A stretch of DNA of 64,000 nt from Neopararhizobium haloflavum (GCF_002750855.1 NZ_NWUC01000006.1:62001-126000), one strand, 5' to 3'; counted from the stretch's first letter, positions 50,888 through 61,538 are shown. Numbers and translations are program-made. The notes: generated from the letters alone by a model not told the origin.

Positions 50888-51121
50888 TCACATGTCGATG
50901 ATGGTGCCGCGCCCGTCATTCCATACGCGCGGCTGCGCCTTGGCGCGCGCAGCAACGGGCGCCGGCTTCGGTCCGGAGAGCTTCACGGCGACAGCGGTGC
51001 CGAGAGCGGCGACCAGCGTCACGCCGACAATGGCGATGCCAAACGCGGCGAACAGCGCGAGCGCCACGACACCGATCGTCAAACCTCCGACGACGCGAAT
51101 GGCATTCGTGAATGCGTTCAT
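50888..51121 (-). CDS. Small single- or two-span membrane protein, unknown
   Basis: 77 aa. One or two hydrophobic helices (about 10-46, VVGGLTIGVVALALFAAFGIAIVGVTLVAALGTAVAVKL) followed by a basic Pro/Ala tail with WNDGRGTIIDM. No recognised family. Divergent from the CoA-ester lyase gene. Confidence 0.6.
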   Translation of the reverse strand: MNAFTNAIRVVGGLTIGVVALALFAAFGIAIVGVTLVAALGTAVAVKLSGPKPAPVAARAKAQPRVWNDGRGTIIDM

Positions 51122-51266
51122 TGTCTCATACCCCTTGTTGCCAACCTGATCTGGGGAGTCGAAAATGGCGCTTCAATGGCGAAACGCTCGTTATCGAACG
51201 TGGCGTTTCGAAACGCAGGGCAGCGATGTCCTTGCGAAGCCATGGCCCAGCGGGCAAAAGGGCTGG

Positions 51267-52214
51267 ATGTCGACCAATTCGAAATTCACTCAGCCGGCGC
51301 ACCCGATGCGGCCCTCGCGGCCTCGCCGCTCCGTGCTCTACGTGCCCGCCACCAATGCCCGCGCGATGACGAAGACCGCCTCGCTCGACTGTGATGCCGT
51401 CGTCTTCGATCTTGAGGATTCCGTTGCGCCCGACGCCAAAGGCAAGGCCCGTGAAGCCCTTCGCGCCTTTTTGGCCGAGCGGCCCTTCGACGGCAAAGAG
51501 ATCGTCGTTCGCATCAACGGGCTCGACAGCGAATGGGGAACGGAGGATCTGCTGGCCGCACGCGGCGCCGGCGTCGATACCATCCTCCTGCCGAAAGTCG
51601 AGGAGCCGGAGGACATCCAGACGGCGGCTTCCGCGCTGAACCAGAGCGACGCTCCCGACACGATGCGGCTCTGGGCGATGATCGAGACGCCGAAGGCGAT
51701 CATGAATGCCGGACACATCGCGCTAAGCGCCCGAACCGTCGGCGCACGGCTGGACTGCTTCATCATAGGGCCCAACGACATTGCCAAGGAAACCGGCGTG
51801 CCTCATCTCGAGGGCCGGCCCTATCTGGTACCCTGGCTCATGCAGGTAGTGCTTGCGGCAAAGGCATTCGGACTCGATATCCTGGATGGTGTGTACAATG
51901 ATTTTCGTGATCTGGAAGGCTTCGAGCGCGAATGCGGCCAGGGTCGGGACATGGGTTTTGACGGCAAGACGCTGATCCACCCCGGCCAGATCGGCGCAGC
52001 AAATCGCCTTTTCGGTATCGACCGTCAGGCGCTGGCAGAAGCCGAACGGATTATCGCCGCGTTCGATGCGCCGGAGAGCGCCGGCCTTGGGGTCATCCAG
52101 ATCGACGGGAAAATGGTCGAGCGCCTGCATCGCGACCAGGCCGAGAAACTGGTGGCCAAGGCCAAGGCTCTGGCCGCGCGATCGCAGGTGTCAGAAACGG
52201 GAGACGAGAAATGA
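51267..52214 (+). CDS. HpcH/HpaI-type CoA-ester lyase (CitE/malyl-CoA lyase-like)
   Basis: 315 aa from the ATG preceded by AAAGGG. Metal and substrate residues of the family are visible: YVPATNARAM, VFDLEDSV, VRINGLDSEWG, MIETPKAI, FIIGPNDIAKETG and GFDGKTLIHPGQIGAAN. The fold cleaves or condenses CoA esters such as malyl-CoA or citramalyl-CoA; the precise substrate cannot be assigned. An upstream ATG at 51165 would add an unlikely arginine-rich extension. The stop overlaps the next gene. Confidence 0.84.
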   Translation: MSTNSKFTQPAHPMRPSRPRRSVLYVPATNARAMTKTASLDCDAVVFDLEDSVAPDAKGKAREALRAFLAERPFDGKEIVVRINGLDSEWGTEDLLAARGAGVDTILLPKVEEPEDIQTAASALNQSDAPDTMRLWAMIETPKAIMNAGHIALSARTVGARLDCFIIGPNDIAKETGVPHLEGRPYLVPWLMQVVLAAKAFGLDILDGVYNDFRDLEGFERECGQGRDMGFDGKTLIHPGQIGAANRLFGIDRQALAEAERIIAAFDAPESAGLGVIQIDGKMVERLHRDQAEKLVAKAKALAARSQVSETGDEK

Positions 52215-52417
52215 GACTGTACCGCTTCCTGACAGGCAGCGACGACTCTGCCTTCTGCCACAAGGTCACCCTGGCACTGAACAAGGGTTGGCTGCTTCAT
52301 GGCGGTCCGACCTATGCCTTCAACCCGGAGACACGGCAGATGCAATGTGGCCAGGCTGTCTACAAGGAGGTCGAAGGCAAGGAATACAGCCCCGAGATGA
52401 AACTCGGCGACGCGTGA
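52211..52417 (+). CDS. DUF1737 small protein
   Basis: 68 aa. MRLYRFLTGSDDSAFCHKVTLALNKGWLLHGGPTYAFNPETRQMQCGQAVYKEV has the DUF1737 pattern of a conserved small cytoplasmic protein, function unknown. It overlaps the lyase stop (ATGA), so is translationally coupled to it. Confidence 0.85.
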   Translation: MRLYRFLTGSDDSAFCHKVTLALNKGWLLHGGPTYAFNPETRQMQCGQAVYKEVEGKEYSPEMKLGDA

Positions 52418-52423
52418 AGCGGC

Positions 52424-52846
52424 CTATTCGGCTGCCTCCTCGATCTGCTCCATATCGTCGTCGCTGAGCCCGAAATGATGGCCGATCTCATGAATGAGGA
52501 CGTGGGTGATGATATCGCCCAGCGTTTCCTCATGTTCGGCCCAGTAGTCCAGGATCGCGCGGCGATAGAGGGTTATGCGGTTCGGAAAGTCGCCGGTTTC
52601 CAGTGCGAAGCGTTCGCCGATCCCGCGCCCTTCGAAAAGGCCGAGCAGGTCGAACGGCGTCTCCAGCGCCATATCCTCGAAAATCTCTTCGCTCGGAAAA
52701 TCATCGAGCTTGATGATGACCTCCCCCGTAAGGCTGCGAAACGCATCCGGCAGCCGCGCATAGGCCTCGCGCGCCAGCGATTCGAACTCGACGAGTGATG
52801 GCGAATAGGCTCTGCCCCAATCGTTTGTCTGATCCATTCGGGCCAT
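52424..52846 (-). CDS. Minimal zinc metallopeptidase (DUF1025-like)
   Basis: 140 aa. The zinc motif is HVLIHEIGHHFGLSDDDMEQIE near the C-terminus (HExxH with a downstream acidic region), typical of the small minizincins. AAAGGGGGG lies just upstream of the ATG; a second in-frame ATG three codons later is possible. Its physiological role is unknown. It converges on the DUF1737 gene. Confidence 0.85.
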   Translation of the reverse strand: MARMDQTNDWGRAYSPSLVEFESLAREAYARLPDAFRSLTGEVIIKLDDFPSEEIFEDMALETPFDLLGLFEGRGIGERFALETGDFPNRITLYRRAILDYWAEHEETLGDIITHVLIHEIGHHFGLSDDDMEQIEEAAE

Positions 52847-53012
52847 GCGCCCCCCTTTCTCGCCGCCATATAGGCGATGTCGCGTCAAAGCGCGAGAGGC
52901 TTCGTCGGCAGCCAGTCGATGATGGGGCAGTATACATCTTGTCTTCATGCTTTGCCCCGCCGCCTCGATGGGGTAGTCAGGGCGCCGAAGAGAAATCGCA
53001 AGGAGACCGCGC

Positions 53013-54137
53013 ATGACCGCTCAAACCCCGCCCTTCCGCGCCGACCACGTCGGCTCGCTTCTGCGGCCCGAAAGCGTCAGGAAGGCCCGCAAGGCGCACT
53101 ATCAGGAAAAAACGATGACGGCTGCCGAGTTGAAGTCTGTCGAAGACGCAGCCATCCGCGACCTGGTCGCAATGCAGGAATCGGTCGGCCTCAAGTCCGT
53201 CACGGACGGTGAGACGCGTCGCTCGTTCTGGCACTACGATTTCATGGGCGATCTAACGGGACTTGATCTCGAAGAGCGCGAGCAGGACGGCGTACAGTTT
53301 CACGGCGTGAAGCTGCGGCCGATTTTCCCGACGATCAACGGTAAGCTTGATTTCCCGGACGATCATCCGATGCTCGATCACTACAAATATCTCGCTTCAG
53401 TGACGAAGAGCGCCACGCCCAAGATCTCGATTCCCGGCCCCAGCGCTGTCCATTTCCGCGTCGGAAAGGATGATATCAACGTCAAGGAGTACAAGGACGA
53501 ACCCGAAGCGCTTTTCACCGATCTCTCCAGGACCTACGCCAAGGCCGTGAAGGCTTTTTATGCGGCCGGCTGCCGGTATCTGCAGATGGACGACATCTTC
53601 TTCGCCTATCTCTGCGACCCGAAAATTCGCGAGCAGAAGAAGGCCGAGGGCACCGACCCGGACTGGCTGATCAACCGCTACGCCGACATGATGCATGACG
53701 CCATCGCCGACCGGCCAGACGACATGGTCATCGGCATGCATATGTGCCGGGGCAACTTCAAGTCGACCTGGGTGGCCGAGGGCGCCTACGACCCGGCCGC
53801 CGATGCGATCTTCAACAAGACCGGCATCGACATCTACTTCATGGAGTATGACACCGACCGCGCTGGCGGACTTGAGCCCCTGCGGCTGCTGCCCAAGGGC
53901 AACAAGCGCGTTCATCCTGGTTTCATCACGACGAAGACGGGCGAACTCGAAGCGCTGGATGACCTCAAGCGCAAGTTCGACGAGGCGTCGAAATATGCCG
54001 ATATCGACCAGTTGGGCATCGCGCCGCAATGCGGGTTCGCCTCGACCGAGGAAGGCAACGACATCACACCGGACGACCAGAAGCGCAAGCTCGAGCTCGT
54101 CGTGAAGACGGCAGAAGCCATCTGGGGCACCGCCTGA
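53013..54137 (+). CDS. Cobalamin-independent methionine synthase-like (MetE C-terminal family)
   Basis: 374 aa. It corresponds to the MetE C-terminal catalytic barrel: start PPFRADHVGSLLRPESV, then DGETRRSFWHYDFMG, a zinc-site-like GMHMCRGN and QCGFASTEEGN near the end. Short stand-alone members may act on methylated substrates other than methyltetrahydrofolate. It sits directly before the glycine cleavage genes, but with its own terminator. Confidence 0.86.
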   Translation: MTAQTPPFRADHVGSLLRPESVRKARKAHYQEKTMTAAELKSVEDAAIRDLVAMQESVGLKSVTDGETRRSFWHYDFMGDLTGLDLEEREQDGVQFHGVKLRPIFPTINGKLDFPDDHPMLDHYKYLASVTKSATPKISIPGPSAVHFRVGKDDINVKEYKDEPEALFTDLSRTYAKAVKAFYAAGCRYLQMDDIFFAYLCDPKIREQKKAEGTDPDWLINRYADMMHDAIADRPDDMVIGMHMCRGNFKSTWVAEGAYDPAADAIFNKTGIDIYFMEYDTDRAGGLEPLRLLPKGNKRVHPGFITTKTGELEALDDLKRKFDEASKYADIDQLGIAPQCGFASTEEGNDITPDDQKRKLELVVKTAEAIWGTA

Positions 54138-54162
54138 TTGACCAGCCCCATTGCTATGAAAG

Positions 54163-54203
54163 GCCGCGTCCGCGAGAAAGCCAGCGGACGCGGCTTGCTT
54201 TTT
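54163..54203 (+). terminator. Rho-independent terminator
   Basis: Perfect 11-bp stem (GCCGCGTCCGC / GCGGACGCGGC) with a 10-base loop, followed by TTGCTTTTT. It lies 26 bases after the MetE-like stop and just before the glycine riboswitch. Confidence 0.92.
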
Positions 54204-54229
54204 ACCCGCCAACGATCATAACGTTGAGC

Positions 54230-54392
54230 ACCCCGATGGGAGAAACCGGCTCTGCCGGTGCCGAAGGAGCAACCGCCCCGGAAACTCTCAGGCAAAAGGA
54301 CCATCGGACCGGTCATGCACTCTGGAGAGAGGCGCATTCGCTGCGCCCGCCGAAGGGATAACAATCTCAGGCGAAAAGGACAGAGGGGGCGT
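54230..54392 (+). promoter_or_regulatory. Tandem glycine riboswitch
   Basis: Two adjacent glycine aptamers. The first (about 54234-54309) has GGGAGAAACCGG, GCCGAAGGAGCAACC and CTCTCAGGCAAAAGGACC; the second (about 54318-54390) has CTCTGGAGAGAGG, GCCGAAGGGATAACA and TCTCAGGCGAAAAGGACAGAG. These match the well-known gcvT riboswitch class and precede gcvT by 85 bases. Glycine binding is expected to turn the gcv genes on. Confidence 0.96.
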
Positions 54393-54397
54393 CGCGC

Positions 54398-54476
54398 GGC
54401 GAAGGAGTGGATTCTTCGCCTGGATTCGACGCCGGACCTGTGCCGCATGGCATGCCGGCGACAAGCCGGAGGCGTT
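54398..54476 (+). promoter_or_regulatory. Probable riboswitch expression platform before gcvT
   Basis: A perfect GGCGAAG/CTTCGCC hairpin (54398-54420) follows the second aptamer. Then CCGGC-GACAA-GCCGG (54455-54469) can pair, with its right arm sharing the GG of the gcvT ribosome-binding site GGAGG (54468-54472). An alternative GCCGG at 54431 could compete for CCGGC. This suggests translational control. Confidence 0.5.
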
Positions 54477-55616
54477 ATGGCCGATTCCACCGACCTGAAG
54501 ACGACACCGCTTCATGCCATGCACAGCGCCGCCGGCGCCCGAATGGTACCCTTCGCCGGATACGACATGCCGGTGCAGTATGCGCCCGGGGTGCTCAAGG
54601 AACATCTGCACACGCGCGCAAAAGCCGGGCTGTTCGACGTGTCCCACATGGGGCAGGTCGAATTGCGTCCCAAGGACGGCATGGTCGAGACCGCGGCGCG
54701 CGCGCTCGAGACGCTTGTACCCGTCGACATTCTCGGCCTGAAGCCGGGCCGGCAGCGGTATGCTCTCTTTACCAATGAGGAGGGCGGGGTCATGGACGAC
54801 CTGATGGTCGCCAACCGTGGTGATCATCTCTTTCTGGTCGTCAACGCGGCCTGCAAGGCGGCGGACATCGATCATTTGAAACGGCACCTTGGAGAAAGCT
54901 GCGACATTGTCGTGCGCGACGACCGCGCACTCCTCGCCCTTCAAGGACCCGAGGCGGCCCGCATCATGGCCGGGCTTGCACCCGAGACGGCCGAGATGCG
55001 GTTCATGGACGTTCGCGACATCGAGATCGCCGGAGCCGGTTGCGTCGTGTCCCGTTCGGGCTACACGGGAGAAGACGGCTTCGAGATATCTGTCCCCGGC
55101 GACAAGGCGGGTGACCTTGCTTCCGCACTGCTGGAAGACGGCGATACCGAATGGATCGGCCTTGGCGCCCGCGATTCCCTGCGGCTCGAAGCCGGGCTAT
55201 GCCTTTACGGCAACGACCTTGATGCTGAGACGACGCCCGTCGAATCGAACGTCGCCTGGGCCATCCAGAAGGTGCGGCGCCGCGGCGGTGCGCGCGAGGG
55301 CGGTTTTCCGGGCGCCGGCCGCATTCTTTCTCAGTTGAGCGACGGCGCATCGAGGCGCCGCGTCGGTCTGAAACCTCGGGGCCGCGCACCGGTGCGTGCG
55401 GGCGCCTGGCTCTTTGCCGACGAGAAAAGCAGCGACGCGATCGGCAAGGTCACGTCAGGTGGATTCGGGCCGAGCGTCGACGGGCCGGTCGCCATGGGCC
55501 TCGTCCCCACCGAACAGTGCGGCGAAGACACGATCCTTTTTGCGGAAGTCAGAGGCAAGCGGCTGCCGGTTGCGGTTTGTGCCCTACCTTTCGTCAAGCA
55601 GACATACAAACGTTGA
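54477..55616 (+). CDS. gcvT: Glycine cleavage system T protein
   Basis: 379 aa. Start [35 protein letters not shown], with CCGGAGG seven bases upstream. Folate-binding features [17 protein letters not shown] and [21 protein letters not shown] are intact. The aminomethyltransferase transfers the methylene to tetrahydrofolate. First gene of gcvT-gcvH-gcvP under the glycine riboswitch. Confidence 0.96.
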   Translation: MADSTDLKTTPLHAMHSAAGARMVPFAGYDMPVQYAPGVLKEHLHTRAKAGLFDVSHMGQVELRPKDGMVETAARALETLVPVDILGLKPGRQRYALFTNEEGGVMDDLMVANRGDHLFLVVNAACKAADIDHLKRHLGESCDIVVRDDRALLALQGPEAARIMAGLAPETAEMRFMDVRDIEIAGAGCVVSRSGYTGEDGFEISVPGDKAGDLASALLEDGDTEWIGLGARDSLRLEAGLCLYGNDLDAETTPVESNVAWAIQKVRRRGGAREGGFPGAGRILSQLSDGASRRRVGLKPRGRAPVRAGAWLFADEKSSDAIGKVTSGGFGPSVDGPVAMGLVPTEQCGEDTILFAEVRGKRLPVAVCALPFVKQTYKR

Positions 55617-55632
55617 AAACAGGGGAGCCGTT

Positions 55633-55995
55633 ATGCTGAAATTCACCGAAGACCACGAATGGCTGAATATCGAGGGCGATACCGCGACGATCGGCATCAC
55701 CACCCATGCGGCCGAGCAGCTTGGCGATCTCGTCTTTGTCGAATTGCCCGAGGTCGGCGCAAGCTTCGAGAAGGGTGGAGAAGCAGCAACCGTCGAATCG
55801 GTCAAGGCGGCGTCGGAAGTCTATGCGCCTCTGGGCGGCGACGTGGTCGAAGTGAACGAGAAGATCGTTGATGACCCCTCGCTCGTGAACTCCGACCCGA
55901 TGGGCAGCGGCTGGATGTTCAAACTCAAGCTCTCTGACGCGTCGGCCGCCGATGGCCTGCTCGACAAGGACGCGTACGACAAGCTCATCGGATAA
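55633..55995 (+). CDS. gcvH: Glycine cleavage system H protein
   Basis: 120 aa. Lipoyl-accepting Lys58 in ESVKAAS. The domain is complete ([39 protein letters not shown]). It shuttles the aminomethyl group between P, T and L proteins. Starts 16 bases after gcvT. Confidence 0.96.
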   Translation: MLKFTEDHEWLNIEGDTATIGITTHAAEQLGDLVFVELPEVGASFEKGGEAATVESVKAASEVYAPLGGDVVEVNEKIVDDPSLVNSDPMGSGWMFKLKLSDASAADGLLDKDAYDKLIG

Positions 55996-55999
55996 CGCC

Positions 56000-58852
56000 A
56001 TGGCCTTCGAATTCACCGACTACCAGCCCTACGATTTCGCCAACCGCCGCCACATCGGTCCATCGCCAGAAGAGATGGCCGATATGCTCGACGTTGTCGG
56101 CGCCGAAAGCCTCGATGCACTGATTGACGAGACCGTGCCGGCATCGATCCGCCAGAAGTGTCCATTGGACTGGGGCCCAGCCATGACAGAGCGCCAGGCG
56201 CTCGACCGGCTGCGCGAAACCGCCGATATGAACCGGAATCTGGTTTCGCTCCTCGGGCAGGGGTACCACGGCACCATCACGCCCCCCGTTATTCAACGCA
56301 ACATCCTGGAAAATCCGGCCTGGTATACTGCTTACACGCCCTACCAGCCGGAGATTTCGCAAGGCCGGCTCGAAGCGCTGCTGAATTTTCAGACGATGGT
56401 CTGCGACCTGACGGGTCTCGATGTCGCCAACGCCTCGCTGCTCGATGAGGCAACGGCCGGCGCCGAGGCCATGGCGATGGCGCAACGCATCTCGAAGTCG
56501 AAGAAGACGTCCTTCTTTGTCGATGCCCAATGCCATCCGCAGACCATTGCCGTCATCAGGACACGTGCCGAGCCGCTCGGTTGGGATGTCGTGGTTGGCG
56601 ATCCATTCACTGATCTTGAGCCGGCTAATGTCTTTGGCGCCGTCTTGCAGTATCCCGGCACTGATGGAGACGTCCGGGACTTCACGCCGGTCATCAAGGC
56701 GTTGCATGGCGAAAGCGCGATCGCAATCATGGCGGCAGACCCGCTCGCGCTCGCGCTTCTCAAGACGCCAGGCGAAATGGGCGCCGACATCGCATACGGC
56801 TCGACGCAGCGCTTCGGCGTCCCGATGGGGTATGGTGGACCGCATGCTGCCTACATGGCCGTCAAGGACCAGTACAAGCGCGCCATCCCTGGCCGTCTCG
56901 TCGGCGTCTCCGTCGACGCGCGCGGCAACCGCGCCTATCGACTGGCGCTGCAAACGCGCGAACAGCACATTCGCCGCGAGAAGGCGACCTCGAACATCTG
57001 CACCGCCCAGGTTCTTCTCGCCGTCATGGCGTCCATGTACGGCGTTTTCCACGGCCCGAGGGGCATCAGAGCCATCGCCCAACAGGTTCACCAGAGCACC
57101 GTCCGGCTGGCCGCTGGTCTGGAGCGGATCGGCTACGAGATCGAGACCACCACCTATTTCGACACGATCACGGTCAAGGTCGGCGCGATCCAGGGCGCCA
57201 TCGTAAAATCCGCGCTCGACGGCGGGGTCAATCTGCGCCGCGTCGGACAGGACCGGATCGCAATCACGCTCGACGAGCGCACCCGGCCATGGGTGATCGA
57301 GACCGTATGGCGCGCCTTTGGCGGCGAATTCAGCTTCGACGAATTCGAATCCGGCTATCGGTTGGACGACGTCCATCTGCGCAGATCGGATTACATGACG
57401 CATCCGATCTTCCATATGAACCGCGCGGAAAGCGAGATGACCCGCTACATCCGCCGCCTCGCCGATCGGGACCTGGCGCTCGACCGCGCGATGATCCCGC
57501 TTGGTTCGTGCACCATGAAGCTGAATGCGACGGCCGAAATGCTTCCGATCACCTGGCCCGAATTCTCCGAGCTCCACCCCTTCGCGCCGGCCGATCAGGC
57601 CAAGGGCTATCGTCTTCTGATCGACGACCTGTCGGACAAGCTCTGTCAGATCACCGGCTATGATGCCATCTCCATGCAGCCGAACTCGGGGGCGCAGGGG
57701 GAGTATGCCGGGCTCCTGACGATCCGGGCCTATCACGCGGCAAACGACGAAGGGCACCGCGATGTCTGTCTGATCCCGACCTCGGCGCACGGCACCAATC
57801 CGGCGTCGGCGCAGATGGTCGGCATGAAGGTGGTCGTGGTCGGCGCGGCCGAGAACGGCGACATCGACGTGGCTGACTTCCGCGCCAAGGCCGAGGCCCA
57901 CGCGGGCAATCTTGCCGCCTGCATGATCACCTATCCTTCGACCCACGGCGTCTTCGAAGAAACCGTGCGCGAGATCTGCGAGATCACGCATCAGCATGGT
58001 GGTCAGGTTTATCTCGACGGTGCCAATCTCAATGCGCTGGTCGGACTGGCCCGCCCGGGCGATATCGGCGCCGATGTCAGCCACCTCAACCTGCACAAGA
58101 CGTTCTGCATTCCCCATGGCGGCGGCGGCCCGGGAATGGGCCCGATCGGCGTCAAATCGCACCTGACGCCTTTCCTTCCCGGCCATCCAGCCTCGGGCGG
58201 AGATCAGGGACCCGTGTCGGCGGCGCCGTTCGGTTCCCCATCGATCCTGCCGATCTCCTGGAGCTATTGCCTGATGATGGGCGGCGCCGGACTGACGCAG
58301 GCCACCAAGGTTGCGATCCTCAATGCCAACTACATCGCCAAGCGACTCGAAGGCGCTTTCGGCGTGCTCTACAAATCGCCATCGGGACGCGTCGCCCACG
58401 AATGCATCATCGACACCCGGCCCCTGCAGCAGAAAGCTGGCGTGACGGTCGACGATGTGGCCAAACGGCTGATCGACAGCGGCTTTCACGCACCGACCAT
58501 GAGCTGGCCGGTCGCCGGCACCTTGATGGTTGAGCCGACCGAATCGGAGACCAAGGCGGAGATCGATCGCTTCTGCGACGCCATGCTGTCGATCGCCAGC
58601 GAAGCGAAGGCAATCGAGGATGGCAAGCTCGATCGGGAAAACAATCCCCTGAAGAACGCGCCTCACACGGTGGAAGATCTCGTCGGCGAATGGAACCGTC
58701 CCTACAGCCGTGAGGAAGCGTGCTTCCCGCCAGGCTCGTTCCGCGTCGGCAAGTACTGGTCTCCGGTCAATCGCGTCGACAACGTCTATGGCGACCGCAA
58801 CCTGATGTGCTCCTGCCCGCCGGTCGAGGACTATCTCGAAGTGGCCGAATAG
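56000..58852 (+). CDS. gcvP: Glycine dehydrogenase (decarboxylating), P protein
   Basis: 950 aa, single-chain P protein. Active-site Lys700 is in [19 protein letters not shown], holding pyridoxal phosphate. [17 protein letters not shown] and [24 protein letters not shown] are hallmark segments. It begins 4 bases after gcvH. The gene for L protein is elsewhere (shared with 2-oxoacid dehydrogenases). Confidence 0.97.
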   Translation: MAFEFTDYQPYDFANRRHIGPSPEEMADMLDVVGAESLDALIDETVPASIRQKCPLDWGPAMTERQALDRLRETADMNRNLVSLLGQGYHGTITPPVIQRNILENPAWYTAYTPYQPEISQGRLEALLNFQTMVCDLTGLDVANASLLDEATAGAEAMAMAQRISKSKKTSFFVDAQCHPQTIAVIRTRAEPLGWDVVVGDPFTDLEPANVFGAVLQYPGTDGDVRDFTPVIKALHGESAIAIMAADPLALALLKTPGEMGADIAYGSTQRFGVPMGYGGPHAAYMAVKDQYKRAIPGRLVGVSVDARGNRAYRLALQTREQHIRREKATSNICTAQVLLAVMASMYGVFHGPRGIRAIAQQVHQSTVRLAAGLERIGYEIETTTYFDTITVKVGAIQGAIVKSALDGGVNLRRVGQDRIAITLDERTRPWVIETVWRAFGGEFSFDEFESGYRLDDVHLRRSDYMTHPIFHMNRAESEMTRYIRRLADRDLALDRAMIPLGSCTMKLNATAEMLPITWPEFSELHPFAPADQAKGYRLLIDDLSDKLCQITGYDAISMQPNSGAQGEYAGLLTIRAYHAANDEGHRDVCLIPTSAHGTNPASAQMVGMKVVVVGAAENGDIDVADFRAKAEAHAGNLAACMITYPSTHGVFEETVREICEITHQHGGQVYLDGANLNALVGLARPGDIGADVSHLNLHKTFCIPHGGGGPGMGPIGVKSHLTPFLPGHPASGGDQGPVSAAPFGSPSILPISWSYCLMMGGAGLTQATKVAILNANYIAKRLEGAFGVLYKSPSGRVAHECIIDTRPLQQKAGVTVDDVAKRLIDSGFHAPTMSWPVAGTLMVEPTESETKAEIDRFCDAMLSIASEAKAIEDGKLDRENNPLKNAPHTVEDLVGEWNRPYSREEACFPPGSFRVGKYWSPVNRVDNVYGDRNLMCSCPPVEDYLEVAE

Positions 58853-58921
58853 GGGCCAATGCCGCAGACGGCGCGGCACCATCGTGTCGCGCCGATAAAC
58901 ATATGGTTCTCTTAGGAAAAT

Positions 58922-58996
58922 TGGAGCGGGCGATGGGATTCGAACCCACGACCCCAACCTTGGCAAGGTTGTGCTCTACCCCTGAGCTACACCCGC
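58922..58996 (-). tRNA. tRNA-Gly(GCC)
   Basis: 75 nt on the minus strand with a 7-bp acceptor stem (GCGGGTG/CGCCCGC), TAGCTCAGGGGTAGAGCA D-arm, CAACCTTGCCAAGGTTG anticodon arm with GCC, and GGGTTCGAATCCC T-arm. The 3' CCA is encoded. It lies downstream of gcvP, oppositely oriented. Confidence 0.97.
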
Positions 58997-59213
58997 TTCC
59001 GACTTGGTTCGGGGCAAAAATGAACCATGTCGTGAGGACGCTGCGGCGTCCGACGGGCGCTGTATGGCGCAAGAATTGGCGAATTGCAACAGGGAAATCG
59101 CAGGAAGGCGACGGATTCTGCCTTTCGTCAGGCTTGGCCGTGCCAGCGCTCGATTGCGTCGGCGGCTCATGGGACTTATGAACGGCGGAACGAACGGATC
59201 GAGGCCCCTCCGG

Positions 59214-59723
59214 ATGCACCAGACGATCGACGACCGCGCAGAATCGTTGTTCCAGCGGCTTGACGCGCTTGGCATAGCGCACAGGACCGTCCGACACGAA
59301 TCCGTTTACACCGTCGAGGAAGCCCAGAGCATTCGCGATGACGTTGCCGGCGCGCATACCAAGAACCTTTTCGTCAAGGACAAGAAGGACAACTACTTTC
59401 TGCTCGTCCTCGAAGAGACCGCGCAGGTCGATCTCAAGACCATTCATGGCGTGATTGGTGCGCGAAGCAGGGTGTCGTTCGCCAATGCCGAGCGCCTGAT
59501 GGAATATCTCGGCGTCGAGCCCGGCTCGGTGACGTCTCTGGCGGCGATCAACGATACCGATCTCAAGGTGACCGTCATTCTCGACGAGGCGTTGATGGAC
59601 AATGAGATCATCAACGCCCATCCATTGAAAAACGATGCTACGACATCGCTCAGCCGCGATGATCTCGTGCGCTTTCTTCGCGACTGCGGCCACGAGCCGC
59701 TGATCTTGAAACTTTCGGCGTGA
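59214..59723 (+). CDS. Prolyl-tRNA deacylase, YbaK/ProX family
   Basis: 169 aa from the ATG (MHQTIDDRAESLFQRLDALGI) with GAGG nine bases upstream; ATGs at 59169 and 59178 would add short unsupported extensions. The YbaK fold is shown by HESVYTVEEAQSI, AHTKNLFVKDKKDNYFLLVLEE and HPLKNDATTSLSRDDL. These enzymes hydrolyse mischarged Ala-tRNA-Pro. Confidence 0.88.
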   Translation: MHQTIDDRAESLFQRLDALGIAHRTVRHESVYTVEEAQSIRDDVAGAHTKNLFVKDKKDNYFLLVLEETAQVDLKTIHGVIGARSRVSFANAERLMEYLGVEPGSVTSLAAINDTDLKVTVILDEALMDNEIINAHPLKNDATTSLSRDDLVRFLRDCGHEPLILKLSA

Positions 59724-59773
59724 ATGACGATTTCTCGTCCGCACCCGCCAGTCAATTTCTTGGAGCCACAACC

Positions 59774-60760
59774 ATGATGAGCGACAATCCATATGCCGGC
59801 CACGGAATGGGTGGTGAGCAACTGACGGGCAGCGTCAATTTCTCCGGCGCCGCCGCGCCGGCGAATGCGCCCGCCGGCGATGCCGAACTCATCAAGGACA
59901 CGACGACCGCGAAGTTCATGGCCGACGTCGTCCAGGAATCGCGCAACCAGCCCGTTCTGGTCGACTTCTGGGCACCGTGGTGCGGCCCATGCAAACAGCT
60001 CACTCCCGTTCTCGAAAAGGCGGTTCGCGCGGCGGGCGGCCGGGTCAAGCTGGTCAAGCTCAACATCGACGAGCATCCCGCAATCCCTGGCCAGATGGGC
60101 GTTCAGTCTATTCCCGCCGTCTTCGCCTTCGCTGATGGCCAGCCTGTCGACGGGTTCATGGGCGCGCTGCCGGAAAGCCAGATCAACGCCTTCATCGACA
60201 AGATCGCCGGACCGGCAGGGAAGGATGAGAAGGCACAGATCGACGCCGTCATTGATCAGGCGCGGGAGCGGCTGGCCGCTGGCGACGTGGCAGGCGCAGC
60301 GCAACTGTTCCAGGCCGTCGTTCAGCACGACGCGGAAAATCTTCCTGCCAAGGCCGGTTTGGCCGAGTGCCTGATCGCATCTGGCCGCGACGATGAAGCA
60401 AAGGCGCTGCTCGACGGTCTCGATGAAAAAGCCAGGGCGCATCCGGATATCGCCAGGATCCTGGCTGCGCAAGCGCTTGAGGCAGAGGCGGCCGATCTCG
60501 GCGATCCCGAAGCATTGCGCGCACGGATCGAAGCCGACCCGTCCGATTTCGACGCCCGCATGGAGCTTGCCAAGATCCTGAACGTTAGGGGCCGCCGCGA
60601 CGAAGCGGCCGAGCAGTTGCTCGCCATCATGAAGGCCGATCGCTCCTGGCAGGACGACGGTGGGCGACGGGAGCTATTGACGTTCTTCGAAGCCTGGGGA
60701 CCTGCCGATCCTGCGACGCTCTCAGCTCGCCGCAAGCTGTCGTCGATCCTGTTCGCCTGA
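59774..60760 (+). CDS. YbbN-like co-chaperone/thioredoxin with TPR tail
   Basis: 328 aa. After a short leader, a thioredoxin domain (about 48-145) with an intact active site WAPWCGPC (Cys70, Cys73) and cis-Pro VQSIPAVFAF, then TPR-like helices (LAAGDVAGAAQLFQAVV, LAECLIASGRDDEAKALLD). E. coli YbbN lacks the first Cys, so this protein may retain redox activity. Upstream GGAG at nine bases. Confidence 0.9.
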   Translation: MMSDNPYAGHGMGGEQLTGSVNFSGAAAPANAPAGDAELIKDTTTAKFMADVVQESRNQPVLVDFWAPWCGPCKQLTPVLEKAVRAAGGRVKLVKLNIDEHPAIPGQMGVQSIPAVFAFADGQPVDGFMGALPESQINAFIDKIAGPAGKDEKAQIDAVIDQARERLAAGDVAGAAQLFQAVVQHDAENLPAKAGLAECLIASGRDDEAKALLDGLDEKARAHPDIARILAAQALEAEAADLGDPEALRARIEADPSDFDARMELAKILNVRGRRDEAAEQLLAIMKADRSWQDDGGRRELLTFFEAWGPADPATLSARRKLSSILFA

Positions 60761-60848
60761 AATAATGCGCCGGCTGTCGCCGCTTTCGCGGGATATCCCT
60801 TGAGATTGAGCCGTCGCGCCCCACATTTTCCGTGAGGAATTTCACGCG

Positions 60849-61538
60849 GTGGAGGCCATGCAGGCGGGAAACGCGCACTACAGGACAGCACGAGACTTGC
60901 CGGACGTCGTGGCGATGTTCCCTTTGACGGGAGCGCTGCTGCTGCCGGGCGGGCAGATGCCGCTCAACATCTTCGAACCGCGCTATCTGGCGCTGTTCGA
61001 CGATGCATTGGCATCCAATCGACTGATCGGGATCGTGCAGCCCAATTTCGACCGCTGCAAGGAACAGCGCGACAAGGACAATCCGAAAGTCTGCGAAGTC
61101 GGCTGCCTCGGACGCCTGACCTCGTTTTCCGAGACAGGCGACGGCCGATATATCGTCTCGCTCACCGGGGTTTGCCGCACGCGCCTCTTGGACGAGACAG
61201 CCCAGCGGCATGGCTACCGCAGTTTCCGGATCGCACCTTTTCTTTCCGACCTTTCTCCGGACGAAACGGCCGATCAGGTGGATCGCAAGGCGCTCCTGTC
61301 GAGCTTCAAGGCATACCTCGACGCCAACCAGTTGGAAGCCGATTGGCCGAGCGTCGAGAGGGCGAGCAATGCCACTCTGGTCAATTCCATGTCGATGATG
61401 TCGCCCTATGGCCCCGCCGAAAAGCAAGCGCTTCTCGAGGCTCCCGACCTCAAGAGCCGTGCCGAAACGCTCATCGCCATCACCCAGATCGCCCTTGCCC
61501 GCTCAACGGACGATTATGACGGTACCGTTCTGCAATGA
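60849..61538 (+). CDS. Lon substrate-binding (LON) domain protein
   Basis: 229 aa from GTG, with GAGGAA nine bases upstream; an in-frame ATG three codons later is possible. The N-terminal Lon-like domain [35 protein letters not shown] is clear, with no protease or ATPase domain. Role unknown, possibly in protein quality control. It overlaps the Trm112 gene by 4 bases. Confidence 0.87.
   Translation: MEAMQAGNAHYRTARDLPDVVAMFPLTGALLLPGGQMPLNIFEPRYLALFDDALASNRLIGIVQPNFDRCKEQRDKDNPKVCEVGCLGRLTSFSETGDGRYIVSLTGVCRTRLLDETAQRHGYRSFRIAPFLSDLSPDETADQVDRKALLSSFKAYLDANQLEADWPSVERASNATLVNSMSMMSPYGPAEKQALLEAPDLKSRAETLIAITQIALARSTDDYDGTVLQ

Noticed and set aside
55985-58966. A very long (993-codon) open frame antisense to gcvP
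   Set aside because: It is the reverse reading of a real, motif-complete gcvP. Long antisense frames are common in GC-rich genomes with strong codon bias, and the translation is arginine/histidine/aspartate-rich without recognisable domains.
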